Origin: Rhizobium sp. 9140
Lineage (GTDB): Bacteria; Pseudomonadota; Alphaproteobacteria; Rhizobiales; Rhizobiaceae
Reading direction: 5' to 3'
Assembly (NCBI RefSeq): GCF_900067135.1
Contig: NZ_FJUR01000001.1
Location: forward strand, 1,615,501 to 1,679,500
Length of the DNA stretch: 64,000 nt
Position numbers and translations under genes: made by a program. Positions 18,341 to 27,601 of the stretch are shown one piece after another; position 1 is the stretch's first letter, and each line of letters begins with the position of its first letter. The notes under the pieces are model-generated. The model had not been told where the DNA came from. It searched no databases and was given only the letters and a program-made list of their open reading frames with translations.

Positions 18341-21016
18341 ATGAAGAAGTGGGTTTACACCTTTGGCGGAGGAAAGGCCGAGGGGCGGGCGCTGGATCAC
18401 GACCTTCTGGGTGGCAAGGGCGCCAATCTCGCAGAGATGTGCAGCCTGGGTCTGCCGGTGCCGCCGGGTCTTACCATCGTGACACGCGCCTGCGCGCTCT
18501 ATTCCGAAAACGGCCGCGCCATTCCCGACAGCCTCAAGGCCGAGGTGCTCGCCGGCATTTCCATCGTCGAGGACATGGCCGGTCGCCGCTTCGGCGATGC
18601 GGAACGGCCCCTGCTGCTGTCCGTTCGCTCCGGCGCGCGCGCCTCTATGCCCGGCATGATGGATACGGTGCTCAATCTCGGCCTGAACGACGACACGGTG
18701 GAGGCGTTGGCGCGCGACAGCGGCGATGCGCGTTTTGCCTGGGACAGCTATCGTCGCTTCATCCAGATGTATGGCGACGTCGTCATGGGCCTCGACCACG
18801 AGGTCTTCGCCGAGCTGCTGGAGGACGAAAAGGGCCGGATCGGCAAGGAGCAGGAGACTGATTTCACGGTCGATGAATGGCGCCGCCTCGTGGGCCGCTA
18901 CAAGGATGTCATCGAGGAGGAGACGGGCGAGGGCTTCCCGCAGGATCCCGCGGTGCAACTCTGGGGTGCCATCGGCGCGGTTTTCGCAAGCTGGATGAAC
19001 CCGCGCGCCGTGACCTATCGCCTGCTGCACAATATTCCCGCCGACTGGGGCACGGCGGTCAACGTCCAGACCATGGTGTTCGGCAATCTCGGCAATGATT
19101 CCGCCACCGGCGTCGCCTTCACGCGCAATCCCTCGACCGGCGAAAAGGCCCTCTATGGCGAATTCCTGGTCAATGCGCAGGGCGAAGACGTCGTCGCCGG
19201 CATCCGCACGCCGCAGAACATCACCGAAATCGCCCGCATCGCCTCCGGCTCCGACCGGCCCTCGCTCGAAAAGGTGATGCCGGACGCGTTTGCGGATCTC
19301 TGTGCCATCTGCGACCGGCTGGAAGCGCATTACCGCGACATGCAGGACATCGAGTTCACCATCGAGCAGGGCAAGCTGTGGATGCTGCAGACCCGCTCCG
19401 GCAAGCGCACGGCGCGCGCGGCGATGAAGGTCGCGGTCGACATGGCCGACGAACGGCTGATCTCGCGCGAGGAGGCGGTGACCCGCATCGATCCCGCCGC
19501 GCTCGACCAGCTGCTGCACCCGACCATCGATCCGTCCGCCCGCCGCGACATCATCGGCGCCGGCCTGCCCGCTTCGCCGGGGGCTGCAACCGGCGAGATC
19601 GTCTTCACCTCGGAAGAGGCCGTGCAGGCAAAGAAAGAGGGCCGCGCCGTCATTCTGGTCAGGGTCGAGACCAGCCCGGAGGACATTCACGGCATGCATG
19701 CGGCCGAAGGCATCCTGACGACGCGCGGCGGGATGACCAGCCACGCCGCCGTGGTCGCGCGCGGCATGGGCATCCCTTGCGTCTCCGGTGCCGGCAGCAT
19801 TCGCGTCGATCTGCGCAATGAAAAGCTCGTCGCCGCCGGCGCCACCTTTGCGCGCGGCGACGTCATCACCATCGACGGCTCCTCGGGCCAGGTGCTCAAA
19901 GGCCGCGTCTCTATGGTCCAGCCGGAACTCTCCGGCGATTTCGGCCGCATCATGGAATGGGCGGATGCCAGCCGGCGCATGACCGTGCGCACCAATGCCG
20001 ATACGCCGGCCGACGCCCGCGCCGCGCGCTCCTTCGGTGCGGAGGGCATCGGCCTCTGCCGCACCGAGCATATGTTCTTCGAGGGCGAGCGCATCAATGT
20101 CATGCGCGAGATGATTCTGGCCGCCGACGAGGCCGGGCGGCGCGCATCGCTGGCAAAACTCCTGCCGATGCAGCGGGCCGATTTCACCGAGCTGTTCTCC
20201 ATCATGCACGGCCTGCCCGTGACGATCCGCCTGCTCGATCCGCCGCTGCACGAGTTCCTGCCGAAGACCGACGAGGAAATCGCCGATGTCGCGGTGGCGC
20301 TCGGCATGAAACCGCTCGAACTGCGCCAGCGGGTGGATGCGCTGCACGAGTTCAACCCCATGCTCGGCCATCGCGGCTGCCGGCTGGCCATTTCCTATCC
20401 CGAAATCGTGGAAATGCAGGCCCGGGCGATCTTCGAGGCGGCGGTGCTGGCGGCGCGGGAAACGGGGGCGCCCGTGGTGCCGGAAATCATGGTACCGCTG
20501 GTGGGGCTGAAGGCCGAACTCGACTACGTCAAGGCCCGCATCGATGCGGTCGCCGCCGATATCCTCGATGAGGCCGGTGTCGGCATCGATTATCTCGTGG
20601 GAACCATGATCGAGCTGCCGCGCGCGGCCCTTCGCGCCCATGTCATCGCCGAGTCCGCCGACTTCTTTTCCTTCGGCACCAACGACCTGACGCAAACAAC
20701 CTTCGGTATATCGCGTGACGATGCCGCGCAGTTCCTCAACACCTACCGCATGAAGGGCATCATCGACCGCGACCCCTTCGTGTCGATCGATTATGACGGT
20801 GTCGGCGAACTCATCCAGATCGCGGCCGAGCGCGGCCGGCGCACGAAGAACGGTCTGAAGCTCGGAATCTGCGGCGAGCATGGCGGCGACCCGGCCTCCA
20901 TCCGTTTTTGCGAGGAAACGGGCCTGGACTACGTTTCCTGCTCACCGTTTCGCGTTCCCATCGCCCGTCTCGCCGCCGCGCAGGCCGCCATCAACGGCAA
21001 GATTTCGGGGGACTGA
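18341..21016 (+). CDS. ppdK: Pyruvate, phosphate dikinase
   Basis: PPDK interconverts pyruvate, ATP and phosphate with PEP, AMP and pyrophosphate. The ATG at 18341 (MKKWVYTFGGGKAEG) gives 891 residues, the family length; the frame extends upstream to 18299. It has the N-terminal ATP-grasp domain (GGKGANLAEM, RSGARASMPGMMDTVLNLGLND), the phosphohistidine domain with the swivelling His in LTTRGGMTSHAAVVARGMGIPC near residue 457, and the C-terminal PEP/pyruvate TIM barrel (GAEGIGLCRTEHMFF, GTNDLTQTTFGISRDD, GICGEHGGDPASI). In rhizobia it serves gluconeogenesis and PEP balance. Confidence 0.97.
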   Translation: MKKWVYTFGGGKAEGRALDHDLLGGKGANLAEMCSLGLPVPPGLTIVTRACALYSENGRAIPDSLKAEVLAGISIVEDMAGRRFGDAERPLLLSVRSGARASMPGMMDTVLNLGLNDDTVEALARDSGDARFAWDSYRRFIQMYGDVVMGLDHEVFAELLEDEKGRIGKEQETDFTVDEWRRLVGRYKDVIEEETGEGFPQDPAVQLWGAIGAVFASWMNPRAVTYRLLHNIPADWGTAVNVQTMVFGNLGNDSATGVAFTRNPSTGEKALYGEFLVNAQGEDVVAGIRTPQNITEIARIASGSDRPSLEKVMPDAFADLCAICDRLEAHYRDMQDIEFTIEQGKLWMLQTRSGKRTARAAMKVAVDMADERLISREEAVTRIDPAALDQLLHPTIDPSARRDIIGAGLPASPGAATGEIVFTSEEAVQAKKEGRAVILVRVETSPEDIHGMHAAEGILTTRGGMTSHAAVVARGMGIPCVSGAGSIRVDLRNEKLVAAGATFARGDVITIDGSSGQVLKGRVSMVQPELSGDFGRIMEWADASRRMTVRTNADTPADARAARSFGAEGIGLCRTEHMFFEGERINVMREMILAADEAGRRASLAKLLPMQRADFTELFSIMHGLPVTIRLLDPPLHEFLPKTDEEIADVAVALGMKPLELRQRVDALHEFNPMLGHRGCRLAISYPEIVEMQARAIFEAAVLAARETGAPVVPEIMVPLVGLKAELDYVKARIDAVAADILDEAGVGIDYLVGTMIELPRAALRAHVIAESADFFSFGTNDLTQTTFGISRDDAAQFLNTYRMKGIIDRDPFVSIDYDGVGELIQIAAERGRRTKNGLKLGICGEHGGDPASIRFCEETGLDYVSCSPFRVPIARLAAAQAAINGKISGD

Positions 21017-21122
21017 TCTCTGGAGTGCAACCCCATTTTTGGCGTGCGCACGCGCGCCATTCATGACCGCTTAAAGGTTCATCAGTAAGGAGTTGAGGAG
21101 GCAGAGCTCAAGGACGGAACGG

Positions 21123-22991
21123 ATGAACCAGGGAAAGCGCGGCGCTCGATCGCTTTACTGCAAGTGGCGCAACACCTCCCTCGTCGTCGGCGCAGCCCTC
21201 ATCGGCATGGCGGTCTGGATCGTCGCGCCATCGGTCACGGCCTATGTCGATGCGGAAAGAAGTTTGGTTTCCGTCCAGGAATATGAAGCACTGCTGATCG
21301 CGTCGCGCGCGCTGTCGGCCGAGCGTGGGCCGTCCAATGTTCTCATGTCGGTCGAGGTCGGCGCCGATCCCTCGGCGGTAATCCGCTTGAAGGAAGCCCG
21401 ACGTGCAACCGACACAGCGTTATCGGTGGTGGACCGGACGCGGAACCTGCCGCTTGCGCCGGGCATCGTCCGCAGCCTGCGCGAAGCACTGGGTCTTGCC
21501 CGCGACCGCATCGACGGCATTGCGCAGATGCCGTACGCGGAGCGCACGCTCGATATGATGACCGAGGCGATCTCTGCCATGTTCGGGATCGCGGACGAGA
21601 TCCAGCCGACCGTCGAGCTGGCGGCGGAAACGCTGGAAAAGAAGAACCCTGCTTTGGCTGGCAGCGTGTTCACAGCTCTCGTCGTGACCAATCTGCGTGA
21701 TCAGGCGGGCCGGCTGGCAAGCCATATCGTGCCCAGCATATCCCGCGCGCTTCCGCTTTCGCCCACTGCTGCCGGCAGGGTCGACCGCACGCAGGGCCGT
21801 ATCGACCAGCTGATGCAGATGCTCGGCGTGCGTCTCGACGTGTCGGATGCGGGCCTGCGTGCGCTGATGGGCGAGGTGCGCCGGCTCTTCATCGGGCGCG
21901 GCGTCCGCCTTATCGAAAAGCTGACGCTGGAGGGACGCGCCGGCGGGCACTACAGCATTGCCCCGGCGGGGCTGACCGGCCTTTACGTTCCGACGCTCGT
22001 TCCGCTTGAAGGCCTGCGCAAGGCGACCATCCACCAGATGGTGACCGATATCGTCCGCAGCCGCGATATCGCCTTCATCCGGCTCATCGGCATGGCGGCG
22101 GCAACCGTTCTGCTCCTCGTTCTGCTGGTCGTCGTCATGCGCCGCCTGTTCCTCTCCGTGCTTCGCCCGCTGCTGACGGCCCATGAGATGATCGTCGGCC
22201 TCGCCGAGGAGAGACCGGTCGGGCGGCCGGGCTTCGAGGCGGATACGCGCGAACTCAACGATCTCTTCGACGCCATTGCCCGGCTGGAAGGCCAGCTTGC
22301 CGAACGGCGCGAGCTGACCGAGCGGCTGCGCGTCCGGGCGGAAACCGATCCGTTGACGGGCCTTCTCAATCGTGCCCGGTTTTTCGGCCTCGGCGATACG
22401 CGGTTCGCCGCCGCCATGGGCGACGCGGCGATGGCCCGCACGACCGAAGCCCGCACTGCCCCGCCCGACTCTGCCCCGCCCGACACTGCCCAGTCCGAAA
22501 GGGCGGAGGCGGACACGCTGGAGGCCGGTAGCCGCATTGGCGTGCTCTATATCGATCTCGACGGCTTCAAAGGCGTCAACGATACGCTCGGGCACTTCGC
22601 GGGCGACCACCTACTGCGCGACATCGCCGTCCGCCTTTCGAATGCCGTCGGCCCGGAAAGCCTGCTCGCGCGTCTGGGCGGCGACGAATTTGCCATCTGC
22701 ACGCCCGTGCCGGATGCAGCCGGGCTCGAAGCCTTCGCACGCCACATCCTGCTGCAGTTCAACAGGCCGATCGATATCAACGGCATACCCATCCGGGTCG
22801 GCGCGAGCATCGGGCTCGCCCTGATGACGGACGGAGACGGGACGGAGGCCCGCGTTTTGTCTTTCTCGCAGCTCTGCTGCAATGCGGACATCGCGCTTTA
22901 TGATGCAAAGCGAAGCAGCCGGAATACCTACCGCATCTTCGGCGGCGCAGTGGAAAAACCCATGCCCGAACGCCGGGCGCTGGCGGGCTAG
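21123..22991 (+). CDS. Membrane diguanylate cyclase (GGDEF) with N-terminal sensory domain
   Basis: A 622-residue protein that should make cyclic di-GMP. The first membrane helix is at about residues 20-42 (SLVVGAALIGMAVWIVAP), a periplasmic domain of ~280 residues follows, and the second helix is at ~328-350. A HAMP-like linker and the GGDEF domain complete it. The catalytic RLGGDEF motif (~519) is intact, and the nucleotide-binding RAETDPLTGLLNRARFF start and YIDLDGFKGVND motif are present. The inhibitory I-site RxxD is absent: the positions are Gly and Ser. A proline/alanine/Asp-rich repeat insert lies between the first two GGDEF motifs. The start at 21123 was chosen over 21093. Confidence 0.9.
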   Translation: MNQGKRGARSLYCKWRNTSLVVGAALIGMAVWIVAPSVTAYVDAERSLVSVQEYEALLIASRALSAERGPSNVLMSVEVGADPSAVIRLKEARRATDTALSVVDRTRNLPLAPGIVRSLREALGLARDRIDGIAQMPYAERTLDMMTEAISAMFGIADEIQPTVELAAETLEKKNPALAGSVFTALVVTNLRDQAGRLASHIVPSISRALPLSPTAAGRVDRTQGRIDQLMQMLGVRLDVSDAGLRALMGEVRRLFIGRGVRLIEKLTLEGRAGGHYSIAPAGLTGLYVPTLVPLEGLRKATIHQMVTDIVRSRDIAFIRLIGMAAATVLLLVLLVVVMRRLFLSVLRPLLTAHEMIVGLAEERPVGRPGFEADTRELNDLFDAIARLEGQLAERRELTERLRVRAETDPLTGLLNRARFFGLGDTRFAAAMGDAAMARTTEARTAPPDSAPPDTAQSERAEADTLEAGSRIGVLYIDLDGFKGVNDTLGHFAGDHLLRDIAVRLSNAVGPESLLARLGGDEFAICTPVPDAAGLEAFARHILLQFNRPIDINGIPIRVGASIGLALMTDGDGTEARVLSFSQLCCNADIALYDAKRSSRNTYRIFGGAVEKPMPERRALAG

Positions 22992-23000
22992 GGCTGCTGC

Positions 23001-23384
23001 CTACATTCGCTGGAACACATCCACGAAGGCCTGCGCGAAGTTGGCAAGCCCCATGGTGCGCTCGTTCGGCTTCTCGATCCGGATCGAGGAGCCATCGTTT
23101 TCCAGACAGGCAAAGATTGTCTCGCTGCCCGGGCCGCTGTCACGCGGGATCCGCAGCACCGCGATCCGCTCGCAGTTCTCGATGAGCCCGGAGGCGGGGA
23201 GATCGAACAGGAATGCCCCCCTGAGGTCGGTCGCGGCGGCGCGCACCCTGTCGGAAAAGTCGTCGCCATCCGGTGCCGTACCGTCGAGTGACAGTTCCAG
23301 TTCCAGCATTTCCATGGTGAATTCGAACTCGCTGCCCTCCAGCGTGGCCGGAGCGGCGTGGGTTTCGATATCGTGAGAACGCAT
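23001..23384 (-). CDS. Hypothetical protein
   Basis: The open frame extends to 23717, but a GAAGGG lies nine bases before the ATG at 23384, giving 127 residues. The protein is acidic and soluble, with a predicted beta-rich body (EFEFTMEMLELELSL, AFLFDLPASGLIENCERIAVLRIP, SETIFACLENDG). It ends in FAQAFVDVFQRM. No signal peptide or known motif is seen. It converges on the diguanylate cyclase gene with only nine bases between the stops. Confidence 0.6.
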   Translation of the reverse strand: MRSHDIETHAAPATLEGSEFEFTMEMLELELSLDGTAPDGDDFSDRVRAAATDLRGAFLFDLPASGLIENCERIAVLRIPRDSGPGSETIFACLENDGSSIRIEKPNERTMGLANFAQAFVDVFQRM

Positions 23385-23869
23385 CGTCGTCATCCCTTCG
23401 CAACCGGCCAGATCCGGTGGAATATGGCCCAGCCGTTGTCTTGCAGGCCCGAGTTCATCGATCATCTTGTTAATAAGAATGGCAATTCCGTGGCACCGCG
23501 TCTCCCGGTTGCGGAAGATCGTGAAGCGCTGACCAACGCCGCATGCCCGGAAAGGTTCCGGATGTCGCGAGCGGGAAATGTCAGTGGCTTGCCCAACCAT
23601 AGCGTCCTCTGTTGCGTCACGGGTGGAATTAGCCTTGGATGGGGGATGACGGGTCTCGATGAGAGCAGCCGCGCTGTACAGTTGCCATCGGGTTTCCGGC
23701 GATGGCATGGTGCCCATGCGACGGTTTCCAGCAGGTTTTTATCGGCGAGACTTGGTGTAAGAGACTGTTTGAAAAGCCGCCTCTCCGCCGCCGGGTTTCC
23801 TGACAGGCTCAAGGGACGGGGTGACGGCGCATCGGCCGAACAAAGGCAGAGACAGAGGTTCGGCCGACA
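23385..23869. other. 485-bp gap without a supportable gene
   Basis: Frames on both strands are open here, but their translations are Arg/Pro/Ser-rich with no start signal or recognisable fold. The stretch probably holds the promoters of the two divergent flanking genes. The AT-rich CTTGTTAATAAGAATGGC at about 23466-23483 could belong to the leftward promoter. Confidence 0.5.
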
Positions 23870-24865
23870 ATGATCACCTATGAGCGCCCGATATCCTACG
23901 CCGCCCGCTGGGCGCGCCACGCCGCGCGGCTGGCCTTCGTCCTCTTTGTGCTGTCGCTCGCGGCCCATCGCTTCGGCTCGCTCTCCAGCACGCTCTTCGT
24001 GACGCTCGCCCTCGTCAGCGCCGGGCTGGCGCTGGTGGCCGTCCTCCTCTCCGTCATCGGCTTTGTCCGCCTGTGGCAGGTGGCGGCGGTTGGCGGCATC
24101 GCCTCCACCATGGCCTTGCTCTATGCATCTCTTCCGCTGGCCGCCGCAGGGCTCGTTCTCTCGCAGGTCGTGGGCAAGCCAGCGATCACCGATGTCTCCA
24201 CCGACCTCGCAACGCCGCCGCCCTTCATCCGCGACCGTCCGATCGAGACGGGCTGGCTAACCCCGGCAGCCCCCGTCGTTGCCGACCGGCAGGCCCAGGC
24301 GCGCGCCTATCCCGCCCTCACGGGGCGTCGTTACGACGGGGCGCTCGACCGGGTGCTGACCGGCGTGCGCATAGTGGCCGACCAGTCGGGCATCGCCATC
24401 GTCGCGGAAGAGGGCCTGGAAAATGCCGAGCCGGACTTCGAGGATCTCGCTCTCCGGGCGGAGCCCCCGGCAAACGCCCTGCGCGATGCGCCCGATAAGG
24501 CCACAAGTAAGGCCAATGGCAAGGTCGCGGGCAAAACGCCGACGGGAAAAGGCGGCCGCGATACCCCCGCCGCGCGGGATCCGGGACCGGTTCCCATTCC
24601 GCTCTCGCGACCGAAGCAGGATGCAGGCCCCCTCCCGCCCGGCCGAAAAGCCGGCGACATCCTCCTGCAGGGCGAAAGCCGCAGCCGCATCGCCGGCTTC
24701 CGCTTCGATCTCGTCATCCGTCTTCGCGAGGAATCCGAAACCACCTTCGTCGATATCCGCGTCGCCTCCCGCCTCGGCCGCCACGACCTCGGCCTCGACG
24801 CCGCCACGGCCGAACGCTTCCTCCACGCGCTCGACGCGGAGCTGCTGGGGATCGCGGGGGACTGA
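23870..24865 (+). CDS. DUF1499 domain membrane protein
   Basis: A 331-residue protein. Three hydrophobic helices occupy about residues 20-37, 42-64 and 68-100. A DUF1499-like domain follows (ITDVSTDLATPPPF, RVLTGVRIVADQSGIAIVAEE, then RIAGFRFDLVIRLREESETTFVDIRVASRLGRHDLGLDAATAERFLHAL). The domain is split by a ~70-residue Lys/Gly/Pro-rich linker at about 210-270, which looks disordered. The function of DUF1499 is unknown. No close operon partner is seen. Confidence 0.8.
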   Translation: MITYERPISYAARWARHAARLAFVLFVLSLAAHRFGSLSSTLFVTLALVSAGLALVAVLLSVIGFVRLWQVAAVGGIASTMALLYASLPLAAAGLVLSQVVGKPAITDVSTDLATPPPFIRDRPIETGWLTPAAPVVADRQAQARAYPALTGRRYDGALDRVLTGVRIVADQSGIAIVAEEGLENAEPDFEDLALRAEPPANALRDAPDKATSKANGKVAGKTPTGKGGRDTPAARDPGPVPIPLSRPKQDAGPLPPGRKAGDILLQGESRSRIAGFRFDLVIRLREESETTFVDIRVASRLGRHDLGLDAATAERFLHALDAELLGIAGD

Positions 24866-24917
24866 TACCCGGTATCAGGCACGGTTATGGACGCCGCATG
24901 GCTGGCGAAACGGCGCG

Positions 24918-25862
24918 CTACAGCGCATCCCCCGCCAGCCGATAGTGCCCCGTCAGCGCGGGCGGGCCGTCGGTGACCACGAGGCCGCGCTCTACCAGAT
25001 CCTCCAGATGCGCCAGCACGGACAGCGCCGCCGCCCCATGCAGCCGGGGATCGGTGGAAGCATAGAGCGCCTGCACGATCTCGGAAATCCCGGAGTCGCC
25101 GCGGCGGATGCGCTCCAGCACGCCGCGCTCGCGCATGCGCCTGTGCGCGCGCAGGCCGCGCAGGAATTTCGCGGGCTCGCTCACCGGACCGCCGTGGCCG
25201 GGCAGATAGAGCCGGTCGTCGCGCGCCAGCATCTTGTCGAGCGAGGCCATGTAGTCGCGCATCGCGCCATCCGGCGGCGCGACGATGCTCGTCGCCCAGG
25301 CCATCACATGATCGGCGGAAAAGACGATGCCGGTGCCATTCAGCGCAAAGGAGAGATGGTTCGCCGTATGGCCCGGTGTGGCGAGCGCCGTCAGTGCCCA
25401 GCCGTCGCCCTCGACGGCCGCGCCGTCGGCAAGGGCCAGATCCGGCACGAAATCCATGTCGGCGCTTTCCGAAAACGGATTGACCTCGCCGTCGTGAAGT
25501 GTCCGGGATGGCCGATGCGGGCCTTCCGCCGCGATCACCCCGCCCACCTTTGCCTGCAGAACCCGGGCGAGCGGCGCATGATCGCGATGGGTATGGCTGA
25601 CGAGGATATGGCTGACCGGCCGCCCGTCGATCGCCCGCAGGAGGGCGGCCAGATGCGCATCGTCCAGCGGACCGGGATCGATCACCGCCAGCGTGCGCTC
25701 GCCCACGATATAGCTGTTCGTGCCGTGAAAGGTGAACGGCCCGGGGTTGTTCACCGTGATCCGCCGTACGCCATCGGCAACGGTTATGGCCTGCCCGTGC
25801 GCAGGCTCGAAAGCGCGCTCGAAATGCGGCTCTTCCTCGCTCTCGAGGGGTGCGCCGCTCAC
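24918..25862 (-). CDS. Metallo-beta-lactamase-fold hydrolase (LACTB2-like)
   Basis: A 314-residue MBL-fold protein with a GTG start. The metal motif is HTHRDHAPLARVL (HxHxDH), with a further His in LATPGHTANHLSF, Asp in VFSADHVMAW, and a last His in YLPGHGGPV. A C-terminal winged-helix-like domain (RERGVLERIRRGDSGISEIVQALYAS...HLEDLVERGLV) matches the LACTB2/GloB-like hydrolases of alphaproteobacteria. It may act on RNA or a thioester; the sequence does not say which. It overlaps the small gene before it as GTGA. Confidence 0.88.
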   Translation of the reverse strand: MSGAPLESEEEPHFERAFEPAHGQAITVADGVRRITVNNPGPFTFHGTNSYIVGERTLAVIDPGPLDDAHLAALLRAIDGRPVSHILVSHTHRDHAPLARVLQAKVGGVIAAEGPHRPSRTLHDGEVNPFSESADMDFVPDLALADGAAVEGDGWALTALATPGHTANHLSFALNGTGIVFSADHVMAWATSIVAPPDGAMRDYMASLDKMLARDDRLYLPGHGGPVSEPAKFLRGLRAHRRMRERGVLERIRRGDSGISEIVQALYASTDPRLHGAAALSVLAHLEDLVERGLVVTDGPPALTGHYRLAGDAL

Positions 25863-25984
25863 TTGAGTTCGATCTCGATGAAGCGCATGGGCTCGATGCC
25901 GGCATTGACGACAGTGTGCTCCACCCCCGCATCGTCGCCGATTCCCGTCGGCCGCGCCGGCATCCGAGCCCGATATCCCGCCAT
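25859..25984 (-). CDS. Short gene coding a 41-residue cupin-tail-like protein
   Basis: An ATG at 25984 follows AAGGAGA with eight-base spacing and opens a 41-residue frame. It ends in a TGA that overlaps the GTG of the hydrolase gene (GTGA). The last half, GVEHTVVNAGIEPMRFIEIELK, looks like the C-terminal strand of a cupin (HxxxNxGxEPxRFIEIE), but the rest of a cupin is not present upstream. It could be a truncated remnant that still provides translational coupling, or a small protein in its own right. The ribosome binding site and overlap make chance unlikely. Confidence 0.5.
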   Translation of the reverse strand: MAGYRARMPARPTGIGDDAGVEHTVVNAGIEPMRFIEIELK

Positions 25985-26186
25985 ACGTCTCTCCTTGCGA
26001 CCGCGTATGACGGGAGCCTAAAGCGTCTTTCCCAAATCCGAAAGCCCGCGCCCCGCTTCAGGCAAACGTACCCACACAAACCGGCTCTTCCGACAAACTT
26101 ACGCCCAGCCAAACTTACCCGTTGTCCCCGCCCTCACGCTTTGCTATCAGCCCAGCACCCGGACATCACCGCACCCGGGCCGGCAA

Positions 26187-26261
26187 TGGGGCGTCGCCAA
26201 GCGGTAAGGCACCGGTTTTTGGTACCGGCATTCCCAGGTTCGAATCCTGGCGCCCCAGCCA
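26187..26261 (+). tRNA. tRNA-Gln (anticodon UUG)
   Basis: A complete cloverleaf: acceptor TGGGGCG pairs with CGCCCCA, the anticodon stem CCGGT/ACCGG encloses the loop TTTTGGT with anticodon TTG, and the T arm CCAGGTTCGAATCCTGG is canonical. The discriminator is G and CCA (26259-26261) is encoded. Confidence 0.97.
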
Positions 26262-26303
26262 GCAACTCTTTTTCAGACCGGAAATCCACGTTTTCAAGCG
26301 CTT

Positions 26304-26510
26304 ATGCTTAGCTGGGAATCGAATGGGACGCATTGTCTCACAGGACTGTCTGACAGAGATGGATTCGAAATCCTGATCACCCTTCACAAAGGGTTTAGCA
26401 TGGCAGCAGTTCAGCACGTCAGGAACACGTTGAACTTCTACAAGACCAATGGCTTTGGCCGCCCGGGCAAGGAAAAGCTCACTGCACTCGCGATGGCCTA
26501 TCAACAATGA
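26304..26510 (+). CDS. Small orphan open reading frame, doubtful
   Basis: A 68-residue frame between tRNA-Gln and the LacI regulator gene. The second half (MAAVQHVRNTLNFYKTNGFGRPGKEKLTALAMAYQQ) has a balanced protein-like composition; the first half does not. I recognise no family. It could be the tail of a gene lost when the inositol region was acquired, or simply non-coding. The 26262-26567 gap holds nothing else apart from the operator-like repeats just before the regulator. Confidence 0.25.
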   Translation: MLSWESNGTHCLTGLSDRDGFEILITLHKGFSMAAVQHVRNTLNFYKTNGFGRPGKEKLTALAMAYQQ

Positions 26511-26544
26511 TTGGATTGCTGCCGTAAAGCTGTCATTCTGGTGA

Positions 26545-26564
26545 TATCTATAGATACGGGTATC
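26545..26564. promoter_or_regulatory. Overlapping palindromes before LacI regulator gene (candidate operator)
   Basis: TATCTATAGATA (26545-26556) is a perfect palindrome. It overlaps the inverted repeat GATAC-GG-GTATC (26553-26564), which ends four bases before the ATG at 26568. The position over the ribosome binding region suits autorepression by the regulator. Confidence 0.45.
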
Positions 26565-26567
26565 TCC

Positions 26568-27596
26568 ATGAAGCGTCCTACCATCGCCGATGTCGCACAG
26601 GCGGCGGGATTGAGTGTTGCCACTGTCGATCGGGTTTTGAACGGTCGTCTTCCCGTTCGCGAGGAGACCTCGCGAAAGGTGTATGAAGCGGCAGAGAAGC
26701 TGGGTTTTCACGGCGCCAAGATCATCCGTCAGCGCATGATGGCCGATCTTCCGTCCTACAGGTTCGGTATTATTCTGCGGAAGGAGCGACAGGCATTCTA
26801 TCAGGCTTTTGCCGAACAGTTGAATGCGGCTGCGGCGGCCGTGAAGGATCGTCATGTCAGCCTGACGATCACTTATGCTGTTTCGGGCGAGCCGAGCGAA
26901 CTGTCGGAACTGATGCACGGCATGGCCGGCAAGGTTTCGGCCATCGCGGTGACGGGGCCTGATCACTATGACGTGACGGCGGCAGTCTCGACACTGAAGG
27001 CCAAGGGCATCCCGACGTTTGCCCTCTTGACCGATCTGGCTCAAGGCGTGCGCGAGGCCTATCTCGGCACCAACAATATGAAGGTCGGACGAAGTGCGGC
27101 CTGGATGATCTCCAAACTCTCGCCCGCACCGGGAAAGGTGGTCCTGTTTCTCGGCGGCCACCGGTTTCACGGACATTCGCTCCGTGAGATGGGCTTTCGC
27201 GCTTACATGCGCGAGTTCGCGCCGCAGTTTCAGGTTCTCGATGCGCATATCAATCTCGAAACCCGGCGGCTGACCTATGAACTTCTGATGGATACGCTGT
27301 CGCACCATCCCGATCTCGTCGGCGTCTACTGCATGGGCGGCGGCATGGAGGGCGCCATCGAGGCGCTGAAGGAGAGCAAGCGCTCGGAGGAGATCGCCTG
27401 CCTCGTCAACGAACTCACCCCGGAGTCCCGCCAGGCGCTGCTCGAGCGCCGGATCTCGGGCGTTTTTCAGACGCCACTGGTCGAACTGTGTGCCGACCTG
27501 ATTGCAACGATGGTGCATACGATCGAGCACGGCATGGCCGAAAGCCCCGGGCAGCGCTTCTTTCCAGCACTTCTCTGGGTTCCTGAAAGTCTATGA
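26568..27596 (+). CDS. LacI-family transcriptional regulator
   Basis: A 342-residue regulator. The ATG at 26568 gives the classical start MKRPTIADVAQAAGLSVATVDRVLNGR, a helix-turn-helix with the LacI hinge. A periplasmic-binding-protein-like ligand domain follows (YRFGIILRKERQAFYQAFAEQLN..., ending RRISGVFQTPLVELCADL). It precedes the ABC importer by 247 bases in the same direction, so it probably controls that operon in response to an inositol or related polyol. The second LacI protein at 45564-46607 is a relative with the same LSVATVDRVLNGR type helix. Confidence 0.92.
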   Translation: MKRPTIADVAQAAGLSVATVDRVLNGRLPVREETSRKVYEAAEKLGFHGAKIIRQRMMADLPSYRFGIILRKERQAFYQAFAEQLNAAAAAVKDRHVSLTITYAVSGEPSELSELMHGMAGKVSAIAVTGPDHYDVTAAVSTLKAKGIPTFALLTDLAQGVREAYLGTNNMKVGRSAAWMISKLSPAPGKVVLFLGGHRFHGHSLREMGFRAYMREFAPQFQVLDAHINLETRRLTYELLMDTLSHHPDLVGVYCMGGGMEGAIEALKESKRSEEIACLVNELTPESRQALLERRISGVFQTPLVELCADLIATMVHTIEHGMAESPGQRFFPALLWVPESL

Positions 27597-27601
27597 GCGA
27601 A

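Noticed and set aside
17774..20881. 1035-residue minus-strand open frame
   Set aside because: It is the antisense of ppdK, a result of high GC at third positions; ppdK is unmistakable on the plus strand.
23358..23873. Plus-strand 171-residue frame in the 23.4-23.9 kb gap
   Set aside because: Arg/Ser/Pro-rich and without a convincing start; it overlaps a real gene at its left end.
26361..26382. A segment like the tRNA-Gln T arm (GGATTCGAAATCCTG) about 105 bases downstream of the tRNA
   Set aside because: It has an extra base and diverges at once outside the core, so it cannot be called an att-site copy.
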